A DNA stretch of 40,662 nt from a virus. The stretch covers positions 1 through 40,662 of the IMG/VR virus record IMGVR_UViG_3300047388_000120. The stretch is one strand, 5' to 3'. The position numbers were made by a program, and so were the translations under genes. Under the pieces are notes generated by a model that saw nothing but the letters and a program-made list of their open reading frames with translations, had not been told where the DNA came from and ran no database searches. Shown here one piece after another: positions 27,313 through 35,298 of this stretch (position 1 is the first letter of the stretch; each line of letters opens with the position of its first letter).

Positions 27313-28022
27313 ACGAGACCTTGCACATCCTCGTCCACGAACTGACCTCCTCCTGGAAGCACGACCTCAACAAGGGCGACCGGGGCCTGATCAGCCTCCT
27401 CGAACGGAACACCGATCCCGTCTCCGGTGCGGGTGGCACGGGCGGCGGCAAGATCAGCGGCTCACCCGCACCCTGGGGAGACCAGGTCGAGGAGTTGCTC
27501 TGCCATATCGACTCCTCAGCCCGCCACCTCGAAGCAGACCTACGCCGCGCCCTGGACCTAGCTGTGATCGACCGTGGCGGCAGCCGGAACAACACCCGGG
27601 CCGCCGTCGACCAGCTGCCCGACCTGACCGACCGCCTCGAGCGAGCCGACCCCGCCCATCGGCTCGTCCGAGGGGACCGGCACCCCAAGCAGGGCTACCG
27701 CTCGGGGAAGGTCGTCCGCGAGGTCGCGTCCTGGCATCGGCAGGCCCGGGTCGCCCTCGGCGTCATCCGTCATCACGAGCTCATCCCCCAGTCGTGCAGC
27801 GGCATCGTCGGCGAGGGCGACACCGAACAGGTCTGCGGACAGCGAGCCATCCGGCAAGTACCCGGGTCGAACGCCTTCACCTGCGGCGCGTGCGGCGAGA
27901 CCTACACGGCCGACGAGCTCCACGAGTGGGCCATCGCCCACGCACAGCCGAAAGACCAACCGCCAATGCCCGAGAACCCAACACACCCCCTCACCGAAGG
28001 AGCCGCCCATGCCCAGATCTGA
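27309..28022 (+). CDS. Hypothetical protein with C-terminal zinc ribbon
   Basis: This 237-residue protein starts ATGA. The N-terminal about 1-140 is helical and charged (NETLHILVHELTSSWKHDLN; VDQLPDLTDRLERADPAHRL). The C-terminal about 160-210 has Cys in PQSCSGIVGEGDTEQVCGQR and FTCGACGETYTADELHEW, a four-Cys zinc ribbon followed by a helix. The overall layout matches unnamed proteins common in actinophage early or replication regions. It may bind DNA or act with the neighbouring resolvase and methyltransferase, but nothing in the sequence proves this. Its end overlaps the next gene by 14 bases. Confidence 0.68.
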   Translation: MNETLHILVHELTSSWKHDLNKGDRGLISLLERNTDPVSGAGGTGGGKISGSPAPWGDQVEELLCHIDSSARHLEADLRRALDLAVIDRGGSRNNTRAAVDQLPDLTDRLERADPAHRLVRGDRHPKQGYRSGKVVREVASWHRQARVALGVIRHHELIPQSCSGIVGEGDTEQVCGQRAIRQVPGSNAFTCGACGETYTADELHEWAIAHAQPKDQPPMPENPTHPLTEGAAHAQI

Positions 28023-28410
28023 GAACTCACCGCCCATTTGTCGCAAGGTCGTCCTGGCCGCCGTCCTACTCGTCACGGCATGGCTCGTCCCCGCAGCCCA
28101 CGCCAGCACCAACGTCGTGTCGGTGTACGGCACAAGCACCTGCATCAGCGGCACCTGGACGCTGTCGATCCGGCTGACGGACCAGCGGATCAGCGGCGAC
28201 CTGGTCGACGCCTACAACACCGACCCGGCCGTGCCGGTGAAGCTGGCCGACAGCGTCCCGCTCACGTTCGGTGTCCCTCTCGACCCGGCGTTCACCTTCA
28301 GCGCCGGTCGCGACCGAAAGGTCACTGTCGACGTCGTCCCCCATGGCGCTCTCGCAAGCGCGCACATCGGTGAGTCGCGCGGAGTGCGCCCGGACGGGTG
28401 TGCGCGATGA
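28009..28410 (+). CDS. Secreted protein with cleavable signal peptide
   Basis: This 133-residue protein has a classic signal peptide: basic start (PRSENSPPICRKV), hydrophobic core (VLAAVLLVTAWLVP) and an AHA-S cleavage site at about residue 32. The mature part is beta-rich, with two Cys (TSTCISGTWTLSI; GVRPDGCAR) that may form a disulfide. AAGGAG lies about 6 bases before ATG 28009. A secreted product inside the early operon is unusual. It might block superinfection, modify the host surface or be a converting gene. No family is recognised. Confidence 0.68.
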   Translation: MPRSENSPPICRKVVLAAVLLVTAWLVPAAHASTNVVSVYGTSTCISGTWTLSIRLTDQRISGDLVDAYNTDPAVPVKLADSVPLTFGVPLDPAFTFSAGRDRKVTVDVVPHGALASAHIGESRGVRPDGCAR

Positions 28411-28733
28411 GCGATAACCCGGCTTACCGAACACCCGAGACGGGGCGGACTCCATCACCTGAGCCTGAGTGCCAGCACTGCTCCGACACGCTGCGCGATG
28501 CGTCGGGCACCTGGGTTCACAGTGAGGACGGTTCGATGTGGTGCGGACAGAACACGAAGGCCGAGCCACTCGTCGCAAAGTCCGGCCTCCCCGTCGTTGC
28601 TTGCTGGCATGGTGACGCGGCGTCGTTCCTGCACTGCATGTCCTGCAACCCCAACGGCTATGGGCTGGACTGCGACAAGGGCTGTCCGAACCGAACCATG
28701 TCCGATAACGACCAGGAGCGTCCTCATGGCTGA
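28407..28733 (+). CDS. Cys-rich hypothetical protein
   Basis: This 108-residue protein starts in an ATGA overlap. Cys occur in ECQHCSDT, MWCGQ, VVACWHG, HCMSCNP and DCDKGCP, ten or so residues that could bind two or three zinc ions. It has no signal peptide, so the Cys are more likely metal ligands than disulfides. It overlaps the next gene by 8 bases. The function is unknown. Confidence 0.58.
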   Translation: MSDNPAYRTPETGRTPSPEPECQHCSDTLRDASGTWVHSEDGSMWCGQNTKAEPLVAKSGLPVVACWHGDAASFLHCMSCNPNGYGLDCDKGCPNRTMSDNDQERPHG

Positions 28734-29001
28734 GCCTCGTTACCGTGCACAGATGAACCCTGAGCGCGTGATCGAAGTGACCATCGGGTTGTGGGATCAC
28801 GCCGCCGCACCGCGCGGAGAGAACCCGCCACGCCTGGCAGCAGCGATCATCGACGCCCTCGCCAAGGCCGACTACTTCATCCGCTACGAACCACCGTCTG
28901 CTGGCCCCAGCTCGTCTGAGCGAAAGGCCGAGGTAGACGCCGCCGATAGCGGCCCTTCCACGGGCCACGACCAGTCTCCACCTCCCGGCGACGGTCAGTG
29001 A
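28726..29001 (+). CDS. Hypothetical early protein
   Basis: This 91-residue protein has AGGAG about 7 bases before ATG 28726. The first 60 residues look folded and helical (RVIEVTIGLWDHAAAPRGEN; LAAAIIDALAKADYFIRYE). The C-terminal 30 are Ser/Pro/Gly-rich and probably disordered. A small domain with the same general pattern (W-D ... A-x-x-I-x-x-A-L) recurs in actinophages, with no known role. It ends GTGA into the helix-turn-helix gene. Confidence 0.6.
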   Translation: MAEPRYRAQMNPERVIEVTIGLWDHAAAPRGENPPRLAAAIIDALAKADYFIRYEPPSAGPSSSERKAEVDAADSGPSTGHDQSPPPGDGQ

Positions 29002-29249
29002 CCTTCGATTGGCTCCTGTCGCGGAACGAGGTCGCCGAGCAGATCGGCAAGACGCCGACGACCGCGAAGGTCTGGCTCCACAGGCACGGGCTCAAGGCAG
29101 CCAAGCGGATCTCGGTTGGAGAGCGAGCCACGCGTGCGCTCTACGACGGGCTCGCTGTCAGCCAGCACCAGGCATCTGCGATCGTCGCCTGCCCGGGATG
29201 CGTGTCCGCTCGACGAGGGTCCTTGACGCGGCAAACTACAGGCGTGTAA
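28998..29249 (+). CDS. Helix-turn-helix protein at the end of the early operon
   Basis: This 83-residue protein starts at GTG (GTGA). Residues about 9-35 (RNEVAEQIGKTPTTAKVWLH) form a helix-turn-helix with a basic C-terminal extension (RHGLKAAKRISVGERATR). One CPGC pair lies near the end. It is the last gene before the putative late promoter at 29223 and could regulate the switch to late transcription, the job often done by the last early gene. That role is inferred only from position. Confidence 0.6.
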   Translation: MTFDWLLSRNEVAEQIGKTPTTAKVWLHRHGLKAAKRISVGERATRALYDGLAVSQHQASAIVACPGCVSARRGSLTRQTTGV

Positions 29250-29252
29250 CTT
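29223..29252 (+). promoter_or_regulatory. Putative late promoter (TTGACG / TAACTT)
   Basis: TTGACG (29223-29228), an 18-base spacer and TAACTT (29247-29252) give a good sigma-70-type match. It overlaps the end of the last early gene and would give a leader of about 60 bases before the HNH gene and the long structural operon. The leader contains a GCCGC/GCGGC hairpin. Confidence 0.5.
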
Positions 29253-29322
29253 CGATTGCAGTGAGCGCACGTGTGCCCGCACTAGCCGCGCGAAGCGGCC
29301 AACACCGTTTGCGAATGGCGAG

Positions 29323-29673
29323 ATGAGAGCCTCCCGGGTCTGCTCAACACCTGGCTGTCCGACGATCACCACGGATGGACGTTGCCCCACCTGCCTCGCG
29401 GCAGCCGACGTCGCACGTGGCACGAGCCAAGACCGCGGCTACAACACACCAGGCCATCGCGCCTTCCGCGCGCGTGTCCTCCGCCGAGACCCGATCTGCG
29501 TCCTGTGCGAGGTAGCCCTCAGCACGGTCGCCGACCACTACCCCCTCAGCCGCCGTGACCTGCAAGCACAAGGGCAGAACCCCAACGATCCGGAACTCGG
29601 CCGCGGGCTCTGTGCTCCGTGCCACAACCGGCACACCGCCAGCGCCCAACCGGGTGGCTGGAACAGCCGCTGA
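29323..29673 (+). CDS. HNH endonuclease, packaging-associated
   Basis: This 116-residue protein begins with a zinc ribbon (C7, C12, C21, C24). Its HNH core follows: ICVLCEVALS (C59/C62), VADHYPL (D71-H72), and LCAPCHNRHT (C97, C100, H101, N102, H104). HNH proteins beside the terminase genes work with terminase in cleaving cos DNA during packaging in HK97-like phages. The position, 174 bases before the small terminase, fits. Its ATG follows a 60-base leader from the putative late promoter. A free-standing homing endonuclease is a less likely alternative. Confidence 0.85.
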   Translation: MRASRVCSTPGCPTITTDGRCPTCLAAADVARGTSQDRGYNTPGHRAFRARVLRRDPICVLCEVALSTVADHYPLSRRDLQAQGQNPNDPELGRGLCAPCHNRHTASAQPGGWNSR

Positions 29674-29847
29674 CCCCCTGAGGGTGGGGGGGTGCCCCCC
29701 TCCGACCGACCGGCGCGGTACCGCCGGGGAGGTCGCTCGCAATGTGTACGGGTTCCAGGTGGCTGGGATCGAGATCTGTCGGCGGGGCGCAACGCCTTCG
29801 CCTAGTCCAGCGTGGCCGGCGCAACGCCAGCCAAGGAGGTCCCCCTC
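29674..29847. other. Candidate cos region between HNH and small terminase
   Basis: This 174-base non-coding gap holds a G/C tract palindrome, GGGGGG-TG-CCCCCC (29687-29700), and two identical 11-mers GGCGCAACGCC at 29786-29796 and 29818-29828. G-rich cohesive ends and nearby repeated terminase-binding sites are typical of actinophage cos regions next to HNH/terminase genes. The exact cut site cannot be read from sequence. AAGGAGGT at 29833-29840 is the ribosome site of the small terminase gene. Confidence 0.4.
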
Positions 29848-30333
29848 ATGCCCGGTCCCGCTCCGAAGCCAGAAGGCCAGCGTCGGCGGCGCAATGCTGT
29901 CCCAGGCACGATCCGGCTCCCTTCCGAGGGCAGGACCGGACCCGTCCCGACATGGCCGCTGCTAGGTCGCGCACCAAGGATCTGGGCCGAGCTCTGGACC
30001 CTGCCTCAGGCCGCAGCGTGGGAGCGTCTGCACCTGCAGCGGCTCGTCGCGAAGTACGTCCAGGACTCCCTGGACGTGGCGACCTTGCGGTCGGCGCTGA
30101 CCCGGACCGGTGAGGCGCCAGCGCAGTACTCCTCACTGAAGAGCAGGATCGACCGACTCGAGAACGACCTCGGCCTGACCCCTCTCGGGCTGATGAAGAA
30201 CCGCTGGGAGATCGTCGCGGACGAGGTCGCGGAGAAGCGCGAGGAGACCGCCGCAACGGCCACTGTCGCGGTCGAGAGCACGCCCAGGCGTCGGCTGAGG
30301 GTGGCTGGCGGCAGTGCCGTGGCGGGGTCCTGA
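29848..30333 (+). CDS. terS: Terminase small subunit (P27-like)
   Basis: This 161-residue protein recognises phage DNA and hands it to the large subunit. It begins PGPAPKPEGQRRRRNAVPGT, the basic Pro/Arg start typical of P27-family small terminases. A helical middle (WELHL-type segment ELWTLPQAAAWERLHLQRLV) follows, then a coiled-coil-like SSLKSRIDRLENDLGLTPLG region. AAGGAGGT sits 7 bases before ATG 29848; a frame start at 29812 has no ribosome site. It overlaps the large subunit start by 20 bases. Confidence 0.85.
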   Translation: MPGPAPKPEGQRRRRNAVPGTIRLPSEGRTGPVPTWPLLGRAPRIWAELWTLPQAAAWERLHLQRLVAKYVQDSLDVATLRSALTRTGEAPAQYSSLKSRIDRLENDLGLTPLGLMKNRWEIVADEVAEKREETAATATVAVESTPRRRLRVAGGSAVAGS

Positions 30334-31975
30334 CCCTGACTGCCCCGATGAGGTCCCGACCCTGGGATACCTCAACGGTGAGTGGATCGAGCGTCACTGC
30401 GTCGTAGCGGATGGTGACTCCCGGGCGAAGCCCTACGGCCTCACCGACGAGATGTGGACGTTCCTGGCGCACTTCTACCGCGTCCGGGTAGACGCCAGGG
30501 CCGACGACCCCGCCTCGAAGGTCAGCGCGCACCGGACGGCCTCGAAGGACGCCTGGACGTACCGCCGTGGGCAGCTGGTCCGTCCTCAGAAGTGGGGGAA
30601 GGGCCCGTTCTCTGCGGCGATCGTGTGCACGGAGGCGGTCGGGCCGACGTACTTCGCCGGGTGGGCCGCTGCAGGAGACGTGTACGACTGCGCCGACCAC
30701 GGGTGCCCCTGCGGATGGGTCTACGCCTACCGCGAAGGCGATCCCATGGGTCGGCCGTGGTCGACACCGCTGATCCAGATCACCGCCGCCTCAGAGGACC
30801 AGACCGACAACGTCTGGCGCCAGCTCGTCCCCATGATCGAGCTCGGGCCGCTGGCCTGGATCATCCCCGACACCGGCGAGACCCGCATCAACCTCCCGGG
30901 CGGCGGGAAGATCGAGCCGGTCACGAGCAAGGCCCGGTCCCGACTGGGCGCTCCGATCACCTTCTGCGTGCAGGACGAGACGGGCACCTGGACGGTCAGC
31001 AACGGCGGCCAGAACCTCGCCGACACCCAACGACGTGGCCTGGCCGGCATGGGCGGCAGGGCGCTTGAGACCACGAACGCGTGGGATCCGGCGGAGAGCA
31101 GCGTCGCGCAGAAGACGTTCGAGTCCAGGGCGCTCGACATCTACCGGGACTACCGGCAGGCCCCGAAGACCTGGTCCTACGGCGACAAGCGTGAACGCCG
31201 CAAGATCCACAAGTTCGTGTACGGCGACTCGTGGTGGGTCAGCCTGGACCGCATCGAGGCTGACGCGGTCGAGCTGATGGAGCGGGACCCCACCCAGGCT
31301 GAGCGGTTCTTCGGGAACCGGCCGGTCATCACGGGTGGGTCTTGGCTCAAGGAGGGCTTGTGGGCCTCCCGCACGGCCCCTGAGCGGGTGGTGTCGCCTG
31401 GCACTGAGGTCTGCCTCGGGTTCGACGGGTCCGACAGCGACGACTTCACGGCGATCCGGCTCGAAACAGCTTCAGGGTTCCGGTTCACCCCCGTCTACGG
31501 TCCGGACAAGCGCCCAACGGTCTGGAACCCGGCCGAGTGGGGCGGCTCGATCCCCCGCGCGGAGGTCCACGCGGCCGTCGACGAGATCTGTCGGCGGTTC
31601 AACGTCCGGAAGGCCTACTGCGACCCGCGGGACTGGCAGTCCGAGATCGGCGACTGGGCCCAGCGGCACGGTGAGCAGATCTTCCTGGAGTGGCAGACCT
31701 ACCGCATCGTCCAGATGCACGCCGCGCTGCAACGCCTCGTCGTGGACCTCGGCTCAGGCCGCACCGACCACGACGCCTGCCTGATCACCGAGCAGCACGC
31801 CGCGAACGCCCGCAAGCTCGCCCGCAACGGTGACCGCTACATCCTCGGCAAGCCCAACCAGAACCAGAAGATCGACGCCGCGATGGCTGACGTGCTGTGC
31901 CACGAAGCAGCAGCTGATGCGCGCGCCGAGGGCTGGGGAACCGACACCGGCTCCTACGGCTTCGCCTACGTCTGA
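30314..31975 (+). CDS. terL: Terminase large subunit
   Basis: This 553-residue packaging ATPase and nuclease starts at GTG 30314. The ATPase has a Walker A-like RPQKWGKGPF (about 90-99) and Walker B ITFCVQDETG with D221-E222. The C-terminal RNase H-like nuclease shows D371 in LGFDGSDSDD, D437 in YCDPRDWQ and D521 in KIDAAMADV. This sequence type is the HK97-like group common in actinophages. It pumps DNA into the procapsid through the portal and cuts the concatemer. It ends TGATG just before the portal ribosome site. Confidence 0.95.
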   Translation: MPWRGPDPDCPDEVPTLGYLNGEWIERHCVVADGDSRAKPYGLTDEMWTFLAHFYRVRVDARADDPASKVSAHRTASKDAWTYRRGQLVRPQKWGKGPFSAAIVCTEAVGPTYFAGWAAAGDVYDCADHGCPCGWVYAYREGDPMGRPWSTPLIQITAASEDQTDNVWRQLVPMIELGPLAWIIPDTGETRINLPGGGKIEPVTSKARSRLGAPITFCVQDETGTWTVSNGGQNLADTQRRGLAGMGGRALETTNAWDPAESSVAQKTFESRALDIYRDYRQAPKTWSYGDKRERRKIHKFVYGDSWWVSLDRIEADAVELMERDPTQAERFFGNRPVITGGSWLKEGLWASRTAPERVVSPGTEVCLGFDGSDSDDFTAIRLETASGFRFTPVYGPDKRPTVWNPAEWGGSIPRAEVHAAVDEICRRFNVRKAYCDPRDWQSEIGDWAQRHGEQIFLEWQTYRIVQMHAALQRLVVDLGSGRTDHDACLITEQHAANARKLARNGDRYILGKPNQNQKIDAAMADVLCHEAAADARAEGWGTDTGSYGFAYV

Positions 31976-31995
31976 TGAGAGGGAGGGAGGTTCCA

Positions 31996-33561
31996 GTGAC
32001 GCAGCCGGACCTCGCTCCCACGCCCTACTACGACCCGGAGACCCAGGCCGCCCGGATGCTCGTCATGGAGCTCAGTAACGGCCTGGACCGCCGCATCGGC
32101 GACGTCCTGCGGCTCCAGCGCTACTACGACGGCCACCAGCCGTTGAAGTTCGCGACGGTCGAGTACCGCAAGCACTTCGGGCGGCAGTACAGCGGCTTCC
32201 ACGACAACTGGTGCGCCCCGGTGGTCGACACGACCGCCGAGAAGCTCACCGTTGCCGGGCTGCGCCTCGGTGATGCGCGGGACACCCTCGACGATGCGAG
32301 CGGCAGCGACATCGCCCGGACCGCCGACCGGGACTTCGCGCGGATCTGGAACGCCAACGACGGCGCGCAGGAGTCCTCGCAGGCCTTCATCGAGGCGTGC
32401 ATTGCCCGGCGCTCGTTCGCGCTGGTCTGGGGCAATGGCGACGACGAGCAGACCCCTGAGATCACCTTCGAGAGCCCCGACGAGGTGATCGTCGGGTACG
32501 AGCCGGGGTCCAGGCGTAAGCGCAAGGCCGCGTTGAAGCGCTGGACCGATGGTGACTGCGACTTCGCGACCCTGTACCTGCCCGATGCGCTGTGGAAGTG
32601 GCAGCGTCGTCGGCCGCAGAGCTCCAAGAAGCTCTGGACTCCTGACGAGGTCGACCGGTACGCGTGGCTGATCCGCGACATGCCCGGCGGCGCCCCGGCC
32701 CGGATCCCCAACCCTTCGGGTGTCGTCCCGATGGTCGAGCTGGCGAACCGGCCCCGGCTGCGTTCGGAGCCTCTCAGCGAGGTCGAGGGTGCCGCGGCAA
32801 TGCAGGACGCGATCAACGCGCTCTGGTCCTACCTGTTCACCGCTGCCGACTTCGCCGCGATGCCCCAGCGTGTGCTGCTCGGCGCGACCGCCCCGAAGAT
32901 CCCCGTCCTCGACGCTGACGGGAAGCCCACCGGGGCCATGAAGGACGTACCGGTCAACGAGTGGCTGAAACCGGCCGCGATGTCCCGGATGATGAGCTTC
33001 GAGGGCGACGCGAAGATCGCCCAGTGGGACCCGTCGAACCTCGAGACGTTCACGAAGGCGATCGAGTTCGCGGTTGGGCACCTCGCGGCGCAGTCCCGCA
33101 CGCCGGCGCACTACTTCACGGGGAACATCCAGAACATCAGCGCTGACGGCCTGACCGGACTGGCGCAGGCGCACATCTCGAAGGTCCGTGAACGGGCCGT
33201 GTACCACTCGCTGGCGATCAAGGAGATCGCCGCGGTGTCGTACCTGATGCTCGGCGACCGGCCCAAGGCCGCGGCTGCTCGGGCTGGTCGGGTGATGTGG
33301 GAGGACTTCGAGCTCCGCTCCGAGGGCCAGATGGCGGATCTGGCGATCAAGATGCGCCAGAGCGGATTCAGCTTCGAGTACGTGGCGCAGAAGTTCATCG
33401 CCGATCCGGTCGAGCTGGCCGAGGAGATCGAACGCCACAACATCGAGGAGGCGGCGAAGGCTGCCGCGATGGAGTTCGGGCCCAAGACGGACCAGATGCC
33501 CTCCCCCGATGAGCAGCAGGGCGACGGGCCGGCTGAGGACGATCCCTACGCCGGGTCCTGA
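31996..33561 (+). CDS. Portal protein (SPP1 gp6-like)
   Basis: This 521-residue protein forms the dodecameric DNA channel at one capsid vertex. The N-terminus (PDLAPTPYYDPETQAARMLV, then RRIGDVLRLQRYYDGHQPLK) and the central WCAPVVDTTAEKLTVAGL are typical of actinophage portals related to SPP1 gp6. GTG 31996 is chosen because GGAGG ends 5 bases upstream. The earlier ATG at 31975 would translate the ribosome-binding site itself as MRGREV. An acidic C-terminal tail follows. It ends in a TGATG overlap. Confidence 0.92.
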   Translation: MTQPDLAPTPYYDPETQAARMLVMELSNGLDRRIGDVLRLQRYYDGHQPLKFATVEYRKHFGRQYSGFHDNWCAPVVDTTAEKLTVAGLRLGDARDTLDDASGSDIARTADRDFARIWNANDGAQESSQAFIEACIARRSFALVWGNGDDEQTPEITFESPDEVIVGYEPGSRRKRKAALKRWTDGDCDFATLYLPDALWKWQRRRPQSSKKLWTPDEVDRYAWLIRDMPGGAPARIPNPSGVVPMVELANRPRLRSEPLSEVEGAAAMQDAINALWSYLFTAADFAAMPQRVLLGATAPKIPVLDADGKPTGAMKDVPVNEWLKPAAMSRMMSFEGDAKIAQWDPSNLETFTKAIEFAVGHLAAQSRTPAHYFTGNIQNISADGLTGLAQAHISKVRERAVYHSLAIKEIAAVSYLMLGDRPKAAAARAGRVMWEDFELRSEGQMADLAIKMRQSGFSFEYVAQKFIADPVELAEEIERHNIEEAAKAAAMEFGPKTDQMPSPDEQQGDGPAEDDPYAGS

Positions 33562-34487
33562 TGCTTCCCGCCGAGCTTGAGCGGGCCGCGCGGAAGGTGT
33601 ACGTCGAACGGCAGCTCCTGGCCCGTCGTGCGGTCCTCGCGACCGGACATGCCTGGTCGCAGGTCGACCCGTCTGCCATCCGTGCCTCCTGGCGGTCCCT
33701 GGTGGGCCCTGCAGTCCTCCAGATCACCTCAGGGGCGCAGTGGGACGCCGCAAGCACCGCTGACGCCTCCACGCGGGCCCTGACGGCCGCGCAGGGGCTC
33801 GCTGATGACCCTGCCGGGCTGGTTGACCCGGCGATGTTCTCCGGGATCGCCTCGGATGGCCGGGACTTGCCCTCGCTGCTCGAGACCTCCAACGTCATCG
33901 CGCTGCGGCAGATCGGGTTCGGCGCCACCCCGGCGCAGGCCCTGTCCAACGCTGGCTCGTGGCTCCAGATGACAGTCGGGACGCAGGTCGCCGACGCCGG
34001 CCGCACCGCCAGCGGGGTCGCGACCGCCTCCCGGCGCAACGTTAGCGGCCAGATCCGGATGCTCACGCCCCCCTCATGCTCGCGCTGCGCGGTCCTCGGC
34101 GGCCGTTGGTACCGCTGGGATGCAGGGTTCGAACGGCATCCGCGCTGTGACTGCATCGGGATTCCCGCAGGCGAGGACGTAGCGGGTGACGCACGGACCG
34201 ACGCCCGGCAGGCCATCATCGACGGCCAGGTCAGCGGGCTCAGCAGGGCCGACACGAAAGCGATCATCGACGGCGCCGACCCGGCCCGGGTTATCAACGC
34301 GCACCGCGGCATGTACACCGCCGACGCCTACGGCCAGCAGGGCCTGAAGGCCACGACCGAACGGGCATCCCGGTCCGGCCTGGACCGCGGAGTACCGCGG
34401 CTGCGCCCGGAGACCATCTACCGCCTCGCCGCCGGCGACCGCGACGAGGCCCTGCGCTTGCTGAAGCGCTTCGGCTACATCACCTAG
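33561..34487 (+). CDS. MuF-like minor capsid protein
   Basis: This 308-residue protein lies directly after the portal, the usual place of SPP1 gp7/MuF proteins, which are injected or bound to the portal and aid assembly. The N-terminal 160 residues are helical. C173, C176, H193, C196 and C198 in PPSCSRCAVLGGRWYRW and ERHPRCDCIGIP are the MuF-type Cys/His motif (CxxC...HPxCxC). In some actinophages this region also carries the capsid protease, but no Ser-His-Asp or Cys protease signature is clear here. The start is TGATG. Confidence 0.85.
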   Translation: MLPAELERAARKVYVERQLLARRAVLATGHAWSQVDPSAIRASWRSLVGPAVLQITSGAQWDAASTADASTRALTAAQGLADDPAGLVDPAMFSGIASDGRDLPSLLETSNVIALRQIGFGATPAQALSNAGSWLQMTVGTQVADAGRTASGVATASRRNVSGQIRMLTPPSCSRCAVLGGRWYRWDAGFERHPRCDCIGIPAGEDVAGDARTDARQAIIDGQVSGLSRADTKAIIDGADPARVINAHRGMYTADAYGQQGLKATTERASRSGLDRGVPRLRPETIYRLAAGDRDEALRLLKRFGYIT

Positions 34488-34541
34488 ACCCTCCGCGTCG
34501 CGCAAGGCGACCCGGACTGACTCTCGCAACGAGAGGAACCC

Positions 34542-35267
34542 ATGACCGGCACGACGACTCTGGGCGCCATCGACATCGAGGCGCTGCTCGCACTGCACCG
34601 CGCCACCTTCGGCGGCCTCCGCATGGAGACCGACGAGGAGAAGGCAGCCGCAGACGCCGCAGCGGCCGCCGCTGCCGCTGAGGCGGACGACGATACCGAC
34701 GAGGCCAGGGCCGCCGCGAAGGCCGCTGAGGACGCGCTCGGGGACCCGGGTAAGAAGGCCCTCGACGCCATGAAGGTGAAGTGGCAGGCCGAGCGCACCA
34801 AGCGCACCGACATCGAGGCCAAGCTCGCCGCCGCCCTCGCGGCCAAGAAGCCCGCTGACGGTGACGACGAGCTCGCCCAGGCCCGTCAGAAGGCCGTCGA
34901 CGACGCCATCGGGACCGCCATGAAGAAGGCCAACGCCCGGATCCTGGCCTCAGAGATCAAGGCCGCCGCTGCTGGCAAGCTCGCCAACCCTGCGTTGGCC
35001 CTCAAGCTCCTCGACCTGAGCAAGTTCGAGGTGGACGACGACGGCAACGTCGACGCGGAAGAGATCAGCGACGCCATCGCCGACCTGATCAAGAACGAGC
35101 CCTACCTCGCGGCGCAAGGCCGGAAGTTCCAGGGCGATGCAGACGCGGGGCCCCGCACCGGGGCGAAGACAGCCCAGCTGTCCGAAGCGGACGTCAAAAA
35201 GATGACCCCGGAACAGATCGTCGAGGCCCAGAGCAAGGGGCTCCTCGCCGACTACCTGGCCAGCTAA
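34542..35267 (+). CDS. Scaffolding protein
   Basis: This 241-residue protein precedes the major capsid gene. It is strongly helical, rich in Ala, Lys, Asp and Glu, and has no Cys. An Ala-rich acidic stretch (about 34-62) is followed by KVKWQAERTKRTDIEAKLAA, likely coiled coil, and a C-terminal TAQLSEADVKKMTPEQIVEA motif that resembles capsid-binding tails. Scaffolds guide procapsid assembly and leave before packaging. GAGAGGAA precedes the ATG. No protease is found, so exit is probably without cleavage or by an unrecognised enzyme. Confidence 0.85.
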   Translation: MTGTTTLGAIDIEALLALHRATFGGLRMETDEEKAAADAAAAAAAAEADDDTDEARAAAKAAEDALGDPGKKALDAMKVKWQAERTKRTDIEAKLAAALAAKKPADGDDELAQARQKAVDDAIGTAMKKANARILASEIKAAAAGKLANPALALKLLDLSKFEVDDDGNVDAEEISDAIADLIKNEPYLAAQGRKFQGDADAGPRTGAKTAQLSEADVKKMTPEQIVEAQSKGLLADYLAS

Positions 35268-35298
35268 CCCCCACCTTCTCTGCTCGTAAGGAGCAACC

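Noticed and set aside
31975-31995. Upstream start for the portal gene
   Set aside because: The first codons would be the ribosome-binding site GGGAGGGAGG itself; GTG 31996 is better placed.
33561-34487. Capsid maturation protease in the MuF-like protein
   Set aside because: No catalytic triad or protease motif can be pointed to; only the MuF Cys/His motif is visible.
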